Shown here piece by piece: positions 49,201 to 57,750 of a stretch of 64,000 nucleotides of DNA; position 1 is the stretch's first letter; every line of letters begins with the position of its first letter. Below the pieces are notes generated by a model. The model ran no database searches. It worked only from the letters and a program-made list of their open reading frames with translations, and was not told the origin of the DNA. Location of the stretch: the NCBI RefSeq assembly GCF_040807025.1, contig NC_090942.1, forward strand, positions 209,334,640-209,398,639, given 5' to 3'. Both the position numbers and the translations under genes were made by a program. This stretch comes from Struthio camelus (Eukaryota > Chordata > Aves > Struthioniformes > Struthionidae).

Positions 49201-50078
49201 AGTCCCTATTCCAGCTCAGGCTGACATTGATGGGAGACACAAGAAAAAGGTATGTCATCACCTTGGAGAAACTGCATAGTCTTAAGGCCTAGGGTAACAG
49301 AAATAGCATGATCTTTGACAACATAAAGGACACAAATGTGAAAGAAAAAATGCTAAAAGCTTGGAACTTCTTGGTTAAAAAAGATGGAAGAGGTAGAAGA
49401 GCCAATTTTATTAAGCAGCTACTTTGACAGGGCAGGAGCCTATAAAGTTTAATGTTTGTGACATACCCAGATATGATCATAATCAGAACCATGGAAAAGC
49501 TCACAAGGAAATAATAAATTCTGTCCTCAGAGCAATATCTGAATAGCATGTAGAAAATATGGCATCAAGAAATGTTGAACATCAGGATAAAATAAAAGAT
49601 TCAATAGTTGTTTAGTAAGTTCCATTGTTCATGTTGTGTGTCATTAATGAAGTTGTTAATACTTTCTAATGACAGTAGTGAGTCACTCTGTTTTTTATAT
49701 AAATGTCACTTGGCTATATTTATGATTTTGGCCATGGGAAGATCTTTTGAGAGGGAATGCTGAGTACCCTCATTATTGATTCAAGGAATGACAGAGACAG
49801 GTGTATAATGATACAGGTGTATAATGATGTGAGCTGAGGGATGTATAAGTGATGAACAGCATGTTTATCTGACTACATTACTGTTAGCCTGATTTATCAT
49901 GTTTGTATTTTATTAAATCCAGCTAGTGAAACAGCTCCATCTCTTCTGTCTGAACACATTTCTCCAGTCCCGTGCACTAAGTGTTGAATTTCCCGAGATG
50001 ATGTCAGAGGTGATTGCTGCCCAGCTACCCAAGATTCTGGCAGGGATGGTGAAACCTCTTCTCTTTCACAAAAAGTGA
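11937..50078 (+). CDS. PGR: Progesterone receptor (PR-B, 811 aa), 8 coding exons
   Basis: Nuclear steroid receptor NR3C3, a progesterone-activated transcription factor that dimerises on hormone response elements. The coding sequence joins 11937-13210, 14739-14890, 27445-27561, 38265-38567, 40008-40152, 43683-43813, 47454-47611 and 49923-50078. All introns are GT-AG and the frame stays open for 811 codons before TGA. Order of parts: N-terminal transactivation region (1-445), two zinc fingers (446-511), hinge with basic NLS-like [10 protein letters not shown] (516-525), ligand-binding domain (about 565-811) with helix 12 and the C-terminal KPLLFHKK. Lengths of exons 2-8 match the steroid-receptor pattern. 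The start is chosen for its MTEVK N-terminus (as in chicken PR) and A at -3. Chicken PR-B is 786 aa as I recall; the 25 extra residues all fall in exon 1. No frameshift or premature stop was seen. Confidence 0.98.
12312..12314 (+). promoter_or_regulatory. PGR: Internal start codon for PR-A isoform (Met126)
   Basis: The in-frame ATG begins MSRCSEQK, aligned with the chicken PR-A start (Met128 as I recall it). Initiation here gives a 686-residue receptor lacking the B-specific segment and its LDGLL motif. Context is GCCGATGA: C at -3, a weak context that would favour leaky scanning less than a dedicated PR-A transcript. Which mechanism applies cannot be read from sequence. Confidence 0.75.
13041..13058 (+). 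repeat. (GCG)6 trinucleotide run coding poly-alanine
   Basis: Six perfect GCG codons encode Ala369-374 in PGR exon 1. Pure GC-rich triplet runs are prone to length change, so this may be polymorphic. Confidence 0.85.
13211..14738 (+). other. PGR: PGR intron 1 (1,528 bp)
   Basis: GT at 13211 and AG at 14737-14738. The first 220 bases remain part of the CpG island and contain a repeated GC-rich element (13251-13325). The remainder is AT-rich without recognisable repeats. The acceptor reads TTTTAAAG|G with A at -3, a less favoured base. Confidence 0.95.
13251..13325. repeat. Three copies of CGTTGGGCGCGCGGG just inside intron 1
   Basis: The 15-mer is exact at 13251-13265 and 13311-13325; the middle copy at about 13270-13284 is near exact with the same core. 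Starts are about 19 and 41 bases apart. The element begins 41 bases after the exon 1 donor. The core TTGGGCGCG resembles an E2F site with one mismatch; that reading is speculative. Confidence 0.8.
14739..14890 (+). CDS. PGR: PGR coding exon 2: first zinc finger
   Basis: 152 bp, residues 425-476 (first and last codons split). Contains the first zinc-binding module with Cys446, Cys449, Cys463 and Cys466. The P-box in CGSCKV (Gly464, Ser465, Val468) gives specificity for the glucocorticoid/progesterone-type response element. Acceptor AAAG|G, donor GAAG|GTACTA. The frame continues into exon 3 at the split Gly476 codon. Confidence 0.98.
15356..15370. repeat. Short (TAA)n microsatellite
   Basis: About five TAA units in PGR intron 2. 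Confidence 0.6.
16737..16806. repeat. Imperfect tandem duplication, 38-bp period
   Basis: AAGCAGCATGAGCAAGA at 16741 recurs at 16779, and the similarity continues through the following TCAGATAC. Two copies with a few substitutions in PGR intron 2. Confidence 0.75.
17901..17961. repeat. Imperfect duplication, 34-bp period
   Basis: TGGCAGTGAGTTGTTAAATA at 17901 resembles TGGCAGTGTATTGTAAAATA at 17935. Old local duplication in PGR intron 2. Confidence 0.5.
19288..19309. repeat. Perfect 9-bp inverted repeat with 4-base loop
   Basis: CTCTACTTT, TTGG, AAAGTAGAG: a perfect small stem in PGR intron 2. No surrounding structure supports an RNA gene. Confidence 0.55.
19581..19595. repeat. (AAC)5 microsatellite
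   Basis: Five AAC units in PGR intron 2. Confidence 0.7.
21199..21219. repeat. Homopolymer A run (21 bases)
   Basis: Uninterrupted A run in intron 2. The flanks show no recognisable retroposed sequence, so it is not clearly a retroposon tail. Its exact length is uncertain in any assembly. Confidence 0.7.
27445..27561 (+). CDS. PGR: PGR coding exon 3: second zinc finger
   Basis: 117 bp, residues 476-515. Zinc ligands Cys482, Cys488, Cys498 and Cys501. The D-box between the first two ligands is AGRND, which mediates receptor dimerisation on DNA. The segment ends with the C-terminal extension of the DNA-binding domain ([14 protein letters not shown]). Acceptor ATAG|G, donor GGAG|GTGAGA. It is isolated between introns of 12.6 and 10.7 kb. 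Confidence 0.98.
29821..32880 (-). mobile_element. CR1 LINE, about 3 kb, 5'-truncated, antisense in PGR intron 3
   Basis: CR1 is a non-LTR retrotransposon common in birds and reptiles. The 3' end at 29821 shows the terminal CACAGAAT-type repeats; the element then runs backward through the 3' UTR, all of ORF2 and a little sequence upstream of ORF2 (to about 32880). CR1 is about 4.5 kb when complete, so most of ORF1 and the 5' region are missing, as is usual for 5'-truncated insertions. The coding region is interrupted (see the ORF2 pseudogene), so it is not autonomous. The 5' boundary is approximate. Confidence 0.95.
29909..32751 (-). pseudogene. Disrupted CR1 ORF2 (endonuclease and reverse transcriptase)
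   Basis: Read on the - strand in order: an endonuclease start with '[21 protein letters not shown]' (32751-32434); the rest of the endonuclease with '[12 protein letters not shown]' and the linker to the reverse transcriptase (32424-31081); reverse transcriptase core with 'LDFSKAF' (31076-30714); 'FADDT' catalytic motif in another frame (30772-30590); C-terminal region (30608-30135); last segment (30142-29909). Breaks: an in-frame TAA between the first two blocks (a glutamine codon in intact copies by comparison with the family) and several frameshifts, near 31115, 30760, 30660 and 30140. It cannot encode a working enzyme. Confidence 0.9.
33615..34260 (+). mobile_element. Old CR1 relict (ORF2 endonuclease region), + strand
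   Basis: In + strand frames the segment reads '[21 protein letters not shown]', then '[11 protein letters not shown]' and later, after stops and frameshifts, '[22 protein letters not shown]' and 'GSQENWLI'. These align in order with the endonuclease and linker of the CR1 ORF2 at 31.8-32.5 kb. Divergence is much higher than in the neighbouring copy, so it is older. Both ends are approximate; no CR1 3' end is present. Confidence 0.75.
38265..38567 (+). CDS. PGR: PGR coding exon 4: hinge and start of ligand-binding domain
   Basis: 303 bp, residues 515-616. Begins with the basic hinge [10 protein letters not shown], a likely nuclear localisation signal, then enters the ligand-binding domain. Pocket residues by alignment to human PR: Asn597 (N719), Cys600 (G722), Gln603 (Q725, binds the steroid 3-keto group). 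Lys612 is the coactivator charge-clamp lysine (K734). Cys600 is the residue that in chicken (Cys575) abolishes mifepristone binding. Acceptor TCAG|G, donor CCAG|GTAATA. Confidence 0.98.
38568..40007 (+). other. PGR: PGR intron 4 (1,440 bp)
   Basis: AT-rich unique sequence; no repeat or extra exon recognised. The acceptor TTTCCAG|G is strong. Confidence 0.95.
40008..40152 (+). CDS. PGR: PGR coding exon 5: ligand-binding domain core
   Basis: 145 bp, residues 616-664. Contains [20 protein letters not shown], the nuclear-receptor signature region, with Arg644 (human R766), which together with Gln603 holds the steroid A-ring ketone. Met637 (M759) also lines the pocket. The sequence reads [10 protein letters not shown], as in chicken, where human has FGLGWRSYKH. 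The final Glu664 codon is split GA|A. Donor ATGA|GTAAGT is strong. Confidence 0.98.
40643..40730. repeat. Imperfect tandem duplication, 46-bp period
   Basis: AGGAGTTCTAATATTAAGGA at 40643 is repeated at 40689, and similarity extends through GAGACTGGTTCT in both copies. The copies differ by one substitution and a one-base gap, so the event is fairly recent. Confidence 0.9.
43621..43662 (+). repeat. Pyrimidine (CTTTT)n tract upstream of exon 6
   Basis: About 42 bases of nearly pure C/T, ending about 20 bases before the exon 6 acceptor. It probably supplies the polypyrimidine tract for an otherwise weak splice site and is also prone to slippage. Confidence 0.75.
43683..43813 (+). CDS. PGR: PGR coding exon 6: ligand-binding domain
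   Basis: 131 bp, residues 664-708. Encodes [20 protein letters not shown] and the conserved [16 protein letters not shown]. The acceptor TGTAAG|A lacks the usual pyrimidine at -3, but it is the only placement that keeps the frame and matches the family's 131-bp exon. Donor ACAA|GTAGGT. Confidence 0.97.
43814..47453 (+). other. PGR: PGR intron 6 (3,640 bp)
   Basis: AT-rich. Holds a 15-base T run (46232-46246) and an 11-bp-arm inverted repeat about 65 bases before the exon 7 acceptor. No transposon recognised. Confidence 0.95.
47358..47400. repeat. 11-bp inverted repeat plus a third half-copy near exon 7 acceptor
   Basis: GTAAAATACAG at 47358-47368 pairs exactly with CTGTATTTTAC at 47381-47391 (12-base loop); CTGTATTTTA then recurs at 47391-47400. 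The pre-mRNA could fold two alternative stems here, about 55 bases before exon 7. Confidence 0.75.
47454..47611 (+). CDS. PGR: PGR coding exon 7: ligand-binding domain
   Basis: 158 bp, residues 708-760. Encodes [21 protein letters not shown] and [15 protein letters not shown]; chicken has VVSNSQ at the latter, as I recall. Ends on a complete Asp codon before a strong donor CGAT|GTAAGT. Acceptor TTAG|T after an AT-rich tract. Confidence 0.98.
47612..49922 (+). other. PGR: PGR intron 7 (2,311 bp)
   Basis: Unique AT-rich sequence with a perfect 16-bp tandem duplication at 49797-49828, 94 bases before exon 8. Acceptor ATCCAG|C. Confidence 0.95.
49797..49828. repeat. Perfect 16-bp tandem duplication
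   Basis: ACAGGTGTATAATGAT occurs twice head to tail. Lies near the 3' end of PGR intron 7. Confidence 0.85.
49923..50078 (+). CDS. PGR: PGR coding exon 8: helix 11-12 and C-terminus
   Basis: 156 bp including TGA at 50076-50078; residues 761-811. Contains Cys769 and Thr772 (human C891 and T894, contacts to the steroid D-ring side), then helix 12 with [13 protein letters not shown], where Glu789 is the charge-clamp glutamate of AF-2. Ends KPLLFHKK, identical to human and chicken PR as I recall them. The 3' UTR follows directly in the same exon. Confidence 0.98.
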   Translation, partial: LVKQLHLFCLNTFLQSRALSVEFPEMMSEVIAAQLPKILAGMVKPLLFHKK

Positions 50079-50964
50079 AATGTCTTTTCTCTTATCATAG
50101 AGATGATTTCTAGGTCATTTTTTGTTTGTTTATTTTGGTCAAGATTTTGCAACTTCAGTATATTTGTCATACTTACCCTACCTATTGCTTTAAACTTGTA
50201 ACATACACAAGCCATGTAAGTTTGATGTACATATTGTGAGTTTCTGATTCCTTTTACTGCAAAAATCACAACAGTTGTAGGAAATGTTTTATAAACTTGG
50301 CTAGGTTGCTCTTTAGATATGCATATGAATGATAATGAAAAGAGTTTTCAGATTTCTAAGAACAGCTATCTTATACATTTTTCTTACATATTATACATTT
50401 TCAAATTTCTTATAGGACATGATGTAAACTTTTTACTTTAATACATTATGTGCTTGAGTACCTGTGGGCATGTGTGTAATACTAAAGTTTTTGAAGGAAT
50501 TAAAATATATATTGCCCACACTTTCTCATGGATATTTCACTCTTTACTTACTAATCTGCCTCACAGAAATATCCTTTCAAAATAGCTGTCCAGATTTAAG
50601 TAGATGTCACTGCAGTATCTTCAAGAGTAAGTAAAGTGCATTCTTGTCTGTGCTTATACTGCATTGAAATTCTGAGTTCAGTGTGCTGTTTTCTGCACCA
50701 TTCAGCGCAATTTTCCTTCAAAAATTGGAAAGCTTATGAAAATGTCCACATATGTTATGCCAGAAATAATGTGTATGCAAACCCATTAGGCTTTAGTTTT
50801 TGTTTATTTTCCTTAAAAGTCTGGCATTTGCTAAAGCTAAATCACTTAGCTATAATCCTAAATTTGTCAACTTTAAAATTCTGCATTTCAGAAGCTTTAA
50901 ATAGAAATGTTTTCAGAGAGTATAATTCTTAATAATCTTAATGTTTTGAATCTTAATGTTGAAT

Positions 50965-50970
50965 AATAAA
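50965..50970 (+). terminator. PGR: Candidate proximal polyadenylation signal
   Basis: First AATAAA after the stop codon, 887 bases downstream. The region just after is A-rich with no clear GU-rich element, so usage is uncertain. Confidence 0.3.
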
Positions 50971-53900
50971 ACAACCATTAACATCAAATTATAGAGAGAT
51001 TAAATACAAAAAGAAATGGAAAATATGACTACAAAGTTTTTGATAACACATTAGGCTCATTTTATTACCATTTTGTGGAGGTAAATGTTTTATGCTATAA
51101 AGGCATCCTGCTATAATTTGGGTAACTGTAAGAGAGGAACTGAACTAAATTAGCTTTATATGTTCACGGAGAATGTCATATTTTACCATGGAAATGAAAT
51201 ATTTGACTGAAAAATGACCTTAGGGGTGAGTATAAAATAACTCATATATTTGAGGCACTAAACTGTAGATGTATTCAAACAAAAGAGAAGTGGATACAGG
51301 CCGAAAAGAATTTATAAGGCTATTACAATATGAGACATTTTTACCAGTCACTAGAAACGGTATCAAACTTCTCTAGCAATATAGGAGATAGGATAGATAC
51401 TGAGGTACTTGCTGGCCACACTTTATGGCTCTGTCCCCGTTACATATTGGATACATCCATCATGTCAGTCACATGTAACTTGATGTGTATAGATACGTCC
51501 TTGTCATATGAGCAAAGTAGAACTGCAGACCCATTGGACAGAAGTCCAGTATTCCTGATTAAATCAGGGTGAATCCTCGTTAAAAGCATAAATGATTTTA
51601 TTTGTTCGTAAAGATTATGTTCTGATTTTTTAAAGAAAAAATTCTAAGAACTACCATCTAAAAGGCAGATCTAAAGATATCTTTGTTATTTATCATTTCC
51701 TAAAGCCATTCAGGAAAAACATTTCAGAGACTTTCACATAGTAGTACAAAACCCACTAGAGCTGAGGAAAAGAAATGTCCCTAGATAAAATGGCATAACC
51801 AGACTTCCCTTTTAGTTGACTAGGTTCATAATTTTTAACTGCCAAGAGACAAGCAATTTTTTTCATACTCAGTACAGTCTGACTTTTAACTTTGATCTTT
51901 AAAGCAGTTATGTTTTAATAAATAACATAACATTCTTTATTTCAGAATAATGAGGCTTTAGTTTCTTCATTTTTGTTTGGCTTTGCGTTCAGTAATTGTG
52001 GAGCTCGGTTATAAAAAGTTTTTCATGTCAACCATCCAGCTTTTGTATAACAAAAATATTTTCATGAATTCTCTAATAAGTAAGTTAAACATTGCCATAC
52101 GATTTACCATTCAATAAACAGACATTACTGTTTACATTAACCTGTTAACAGAAACTTCCCACACTAAAAATTACTCCTCGACATCCTAATTCTGAGATTA
52201 GAAAATGGAGCAGTCAGTATGCTTGCCTTAAGAGTACTGTAGGTCAGCCTACTTCTGCCTTTTACTCAATTCCTAAAATTTATTCAAAGTCTCTGCCATG
52301 TCACTGTGTCCCATAAATATGGCAGCTTACTCTGAAATGCACTATATTTGTCTCAAAGGCATCATCCAGAAGAAAGATCAGATGTCTTTTGGGAATAAAT
52401 AGCAAAGGTTAAAAATATTTCCAAATTCTATTTCTTGAAGATCTCTTGTCTCTCAGAAAAAATTCCCAGAGCATCATGATCACGATAAATCATGCAGTGT
52501 GCAAGAATGTCAGGAGTGGCTGCTATATCATTTGAAAATCCTGTATTCATTATTAAGTTGTCTAAAGTTAGACAAAACTGTACTAATTTAAGATCTTCCA
52601 GCTTTGAGCCCAGTTTGTAAAACTGCTTTTAGTCTCTAATTTACCACCATCATTTGCTACAAACTACACTGCTACCATTAACAGTACTCAAAACACAAGT
52701 TTCTTTTTCCTCTCCTGCAGAAATCTCATGTACTGTGACTTTGCAACACTGCAGCCATGTCCAGAGAACTATCAGCAAACTACTTTTCTCTAGGAGTGTT
52801 GTTAGAGTGTAAGAGGCTTTTCAGTTTCTGTATTTCTCTGCATTTATATTTGTTTCAAGATGAAGGTATTTTTTAACCTGAGGTTTACAAATAGGTCTAA
52901 ATAAACAACTTCTAATGCTTTTTTATATATTGAGCTAGGTATAAAAAAGGCTGCATCTTCTGCTGTTGCCTTTTGCATACTAGTAGTAAGAGGTTTCGGT
53001 GGACAAAAAAAGTTTTTGCTGTGTGGTGTTTATGATGTGCCTGATTACGTTTTAAAAGTATTAGACCTGCAGACTGCAGACATAATTTCATTTTTTCTGA
53101 CAGGACACTAAAAGTTATTAATTCTTACACTAACTTATGCAAGCTCTGCCTGAAGCTAAGCCTCTCATATTCTGTACAATTCATACATATTTGACCCAAG
53201 GTCTTCAGTATTGCCTTCTGCTAATATTTAAGTGAAACAAACAAACAAAAGCACAAAGTCTTCAACTGCTTTCTTTGGTCTCTACTGTCATTATTCAACT
53301 TTTAGAGGCATAACATGTTCAAAAGTATTTATAGTTTTTAAAGATTGTTTTGAAAGTTAAACTGCTTGGCTGGAGCAGCCCCAGCTGTGTTTGGAATTGG
53401 GAAACCGTAACAATGCAGGACAGAGAATGAGAAAGTTCCAGCACCAGCAGGTTGGCCAACCCCTTCACGCGTGGCCTGGCGTTGCTTGACTGTCATACCT
53501 GCTGTGGGCAAAGAAACTCAACAGGTCAAACACATAACTCACATTTTCAAAGATCTCAGCTGGATCCACATTTTTGACAGTCTTTTGGGGAGGACGGTTG
53601 TTGGTAGTTAACAGCTGTTCCATGACATAGGGAAATGTAGTCTGGGAATCTTTCAGTTGATTTCATGGGGTTTTGGAACAGTCTTGTTACATGTTGTATA
53701 ATAAAGATTAGATATTAGATATTTTTGGCCGCCAGCTGTTCCTTCAGCTGCACTGCAGTTTTATTTTCTAGTGTTATATCTAAAAGAGAAAAGTGAATAT
53801 TCAGTTTGCATTTTCTGACCAGTCAATGCCTTCGCAGTGCTTTAGTTCTCTCTAGCATTTTTTAAGCTATGGAAATGTCTTTCTCAAAGATTACATAATG

Positions 53901-56119
53901 CAGTTGAACAAGGAAGCTAACAGAAAGGTGAGAAAGAGATTTTTTACTTCCCCAAAATAGAATAGAAGAGCAAGTGTCAAGCCTGCAGGCATTAGGACAA
54001 ATCGTAGTAATTAAACTTCAGGGTTTTTTAAAGGTAGACCTAATCTAAAAACTTTCTGTGTTTTCGTAGAACATCTGCCAATAATTTGGTTTTATTGGGA
54101 AGCTCAGCTGCTTTATTGCATTCTTATCTAAAGCCAAATCTTTATTCCTGTTATCAGTAGCATAAACCGTAATATCTATAGTGATCCTTTCCTCCCATCC
54201 TCTCCTACCTGCACAAAAATAAGGTTTGCTTATCGCTTGAACAGGAGAGCAGTGGGCCGTGCTCCCTCCTTTCAGCTCTGCAGCTCCAAATAAGCATTTG
54301 TTGTCTCACATGCCATTGATGGCAGGCTGACCTTTCTTTCCTTCAGATAAATCAGCTTGCAGCCACAGAGCCAGTATCCAAAGCCTTCCCAACTTTCCAT
54401 GGCTCAAAAGCCTTTGTATATACTGCCAGGCTAGATTGTCAGCATTGCTAGATTTACTGTTTTATGCTGCTCTGTGTCATGATGACCTGACTGTTGAACA
54501 GCGGGTTTGTTTTTAATTTAATTCTCTTTTCCCCCTTAGAAGATAAAAAGAAAAAGAAGTCTTTTTTAGATTTTTTTACTTTAAAATTTATGAGATTTTT
54601 TTCAGATAAATGTGCTATTAATTTATTATATTGAAGCTATTTGTATACAGAATGATAGTATAGACTTTCAGATGCTTGAGCAGAAGCACATAAGTAAAAG
54701 ATTACTGCATGGCTAATGATAACTGAGTTAAAATTGTAGCTGTTTGTTTGTTTGTGGAAAATAGTCCTCAGAAGGTAGGGTTTTTTTTTACCATCACTCT
54801 GGCATTTTCTTTCCTGGATCATTCCTACAGTACTGTGTTCAAGGTTTAAAGAATACCAAAGAGTGGTGAACTTTCATTTAGTTATAGTTCATCATTTAAA
54901 ATTGGTAACATTCCAGTTTCTTGCTGGTGTGAGCTGTGCTCATTATAAAAATAACATCATAAGTCTTTTAGCCATAGATCATGTTTTTCTGGGAAAGAAA
55001 ACTAAATTACCCTTTCACTTCTACAGGTACAATGGTTCTACCAATTTAGCATTCAAGCATATCAGTGAGGAAGTTCTCACAATGTCATTTAAATAGTCTC
55101 ACTCTATTGCGTTTTCCCACAGCTCAATTTAAATATCCACCCAACCAGTTTAGTACTAAAATCTCTTTTTGCTATACTCAGGAAAAAGAAAAATTTCCAG
55201 GAATCCAGAACTCCCCATCAGTGAACTCCACAGCAGTGTACTTTCAAACAAGATGCAAGATAAAAAACATCTAGGGACACAATAAATATTTTTGCATCAG
55301 CTCTGAAATAACTTGGCAGACCAAGTAGTACAGAGGCCTTTATGTTATGCACTTTTATGGACAGTACCATAAGTTAATCATTGCATATTACAGGTACATT
55401 TTTCCACACATGCCTATTTTTCATACACTAGATAAAAATGCAGTAATACTTTTACACTTTATATCCTATATGGTTTCATGTCCAGTCTGAGACTCTAATC
55501 TGCAATATCATCCAGTTGAGAGCAATGTGCTCATCATAGCTCACTTCCAAAAATTTGATTTATTCAGGCAGGTCCATTGTGGCTCTTTGAAATTTGATTG
55601 AATAAGCAAAGCACCAAATGAGCATGTACATGGCAGCATACGTTCAGAAAGTGTGTAAATGCTTTTACTTAGAATACTGCACTCATAGGAAAAAACAACT
55701 AAAATTCATAGGCTGCAGTACTGTTATCAACACAGGTTTAAAAGGAAATTTGTTTCAAAGGGTATACAATTCTATTGTATACTAAAAACTGCCTAAGACT
55801 GATTGTGCACTAAAATTTAATAGGATCTCTAATCCCTTTTCAAAAAAAGAAAACTGCAAGGAACTGGGTTTTCTAAGTCTTACATGATCTTTGAAAACCA
55901 TAAATCTAAATTTTATAAATTGCCCCAAATAGACATATCTATTTAAAAGGCAGTTGATTGCAGCTGATACCAGGCATATCTAAATGTAACATTAAAGCCG
56001 TCATTATGAATAGTAGTGTTTCATGCATACTTTTTCTGACAGTTAAAGAACACTGAGCATGTATAGTTGAAATATTTATTTTAATATCACACATATGCAG
56101 GCACTCGTGTAGAAACCCG

Positions 56120-56155
56120 CACACACGCACACACACACGCACACATGCACACACA
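56120..56155. repeat. Interrupted (CA)n microsatellite
   Basis: About 18 dinucleotide units of CA with CG and TG interruptions. A plausible length-variable marker. Confidence 0.85.
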
Positions 56156-57724
56156 AACAGATGTAGTTATAATAGCATCCCTGTATACACTCAAACAGTT
56201 TTATGAGGTAATGGTTTTTTTGAGGAAGACCCCAATACTAGTCCATGCATCTTATCCTTTGTAGAAATAAATACATATTACAAACCTCTATTTTTCATAA
56301 TTTTATTTGTACATTATAATGAATGAAATGCACTTTCCCTGGAAATAATTTTCATGTACAGCTCAGAGGAAGTTAGGATTATGACTTAAGCTTTCAGTAA
56401 AGGAAATGAAATTTTGGAGATTAGTGGATGGTAGTCCATTACAAGTATGTACCGTCCTTTTGTTAGACGTATTGGGAGATGTCATATCTGCAGTGTGGCA
56501 CCAGACCTTCAGAACAGTGACAAAGACCACTCAGTAGAGGAAAGAGTATGCTCCATACCATTTTCCCAGATCCTAGCAACATTTGCAATAATAAAATATG
56601 GAATTACTTTGCTGTTGAACATAAATATATTCTTTTATAGGCAAGGTACAGCACACTTGCTTAAATTACATGCTACTAAATAAAAGAAATGTGACAGCAG
56701 AAACTGTTAAAATATTTTTTTTTCAATCATTTACCATTGCCTGAAATGCCCAGGTCATCGGGCTATGGAGGCACCAGTCCACTTCTGTTCTATCACAATG
56801 GCAGTATGCACAATGTGTGGTAATATAATCTTTTGGGACTATCATCATTGCACACCATGGGTTAGCCAAGGGATTTCTAAGAATTGAAAGGCTTTACAGT
56901 TAAAAATGTAATTGGAAGTTTTGTATCTCAAAGCTCACAATTCAATATAGTCATACTGCTTGCAGTCCAATTCACTTCTTATGCTAATTTTACACAAAAG
57001 CATTGTCATTGGATTTATTGATACCTGCAATTTATAGTGATGGTTACATAGAACTTAAATTTTACTTGGAGATAGGAACTCATACCCTTTCTCAGGCTTA
57101 GTAATACAGGTCACGTGTCTATCTGGCTAATTACGAAGTTGTATAAGCAAAGTATAAGCAAAATACCTGATATTAAAAAAAAGTTGAAAATATTATTTTA
57201 GGAAGAATTTGCATTCAAAGCAAAATTACATTCTAGAGAAAAATCACAATCTAGAGGTTTAAAAAAAACACACGAGGAACTCCTGCAATGGAGAATTTCT
57301 TTCATGTTCGGAATATCAAAAAAATTCTGTGTCTCAATTCCCGTATTTGAAAAATGCCCTCCGTCCCCCCCCACTTACTTTCTTTCACATGGATTACTTG
57401 GGTGTGTAATGCTTTAGCACTTGGTAAAGGCTTTTTGATTCTGGATGGAAAATTCTGTAGAAAGCCAAATAGTAATATTTACCTTTGAGACATATTTGGA
57501 CTGATGTTAGTATTGCTCTGTATTTAACAATCAATCAGGAGTGTGATGGACATAATTTACAGTCTATTGCTGTTATTTTTATAAAAAATAAAAAATAAAA
57601 TGAGGCTTGTATAAGATTTCTGTATTTTCCAGTGAAGAGGAACTCACATCTATATATTTGTAAGTCTGAAATAGCTTTCAAGTATTTTTGTAAAGGTGTT
57701 GTCTAGCTACATTGTGTTATGTCC

Positions 57725-57730
57725 AATAAA
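57725..57730 (+). terminator. PGR: Candidate distal PGR polyadenylation signal
   Basis: AATAAA preceded by T-rich sequence and followed within 25 bases by TGTGCTTACTTTG-like U/GU-rich sequence, the usual layout of a strong poly(A) site. It lies 7.6 kb after the stop codon, compatible with a long 3' UTR. Confidence 0.35.
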
Positions 57731-57750
57731 TTGGAGATGTGCTTACTTTG

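Larger units (their letters stand above)
50079..57750 (+). other. PGR: Probable PGR 3' UTR and 3' flank
   Basis: AT-rich sequence without coding potential. AATAAA signals occur at 50965, 51917, 52113, 52900, 53700, 55281 and 57725, so several transcript ends are possible. PGR mRNAs in other vertebrates carry multi-kilobase 3' UTRs, which fits. No transposon is recognised in the stretch. The true end is not determinable from sequence alone. Confidence 0.5.
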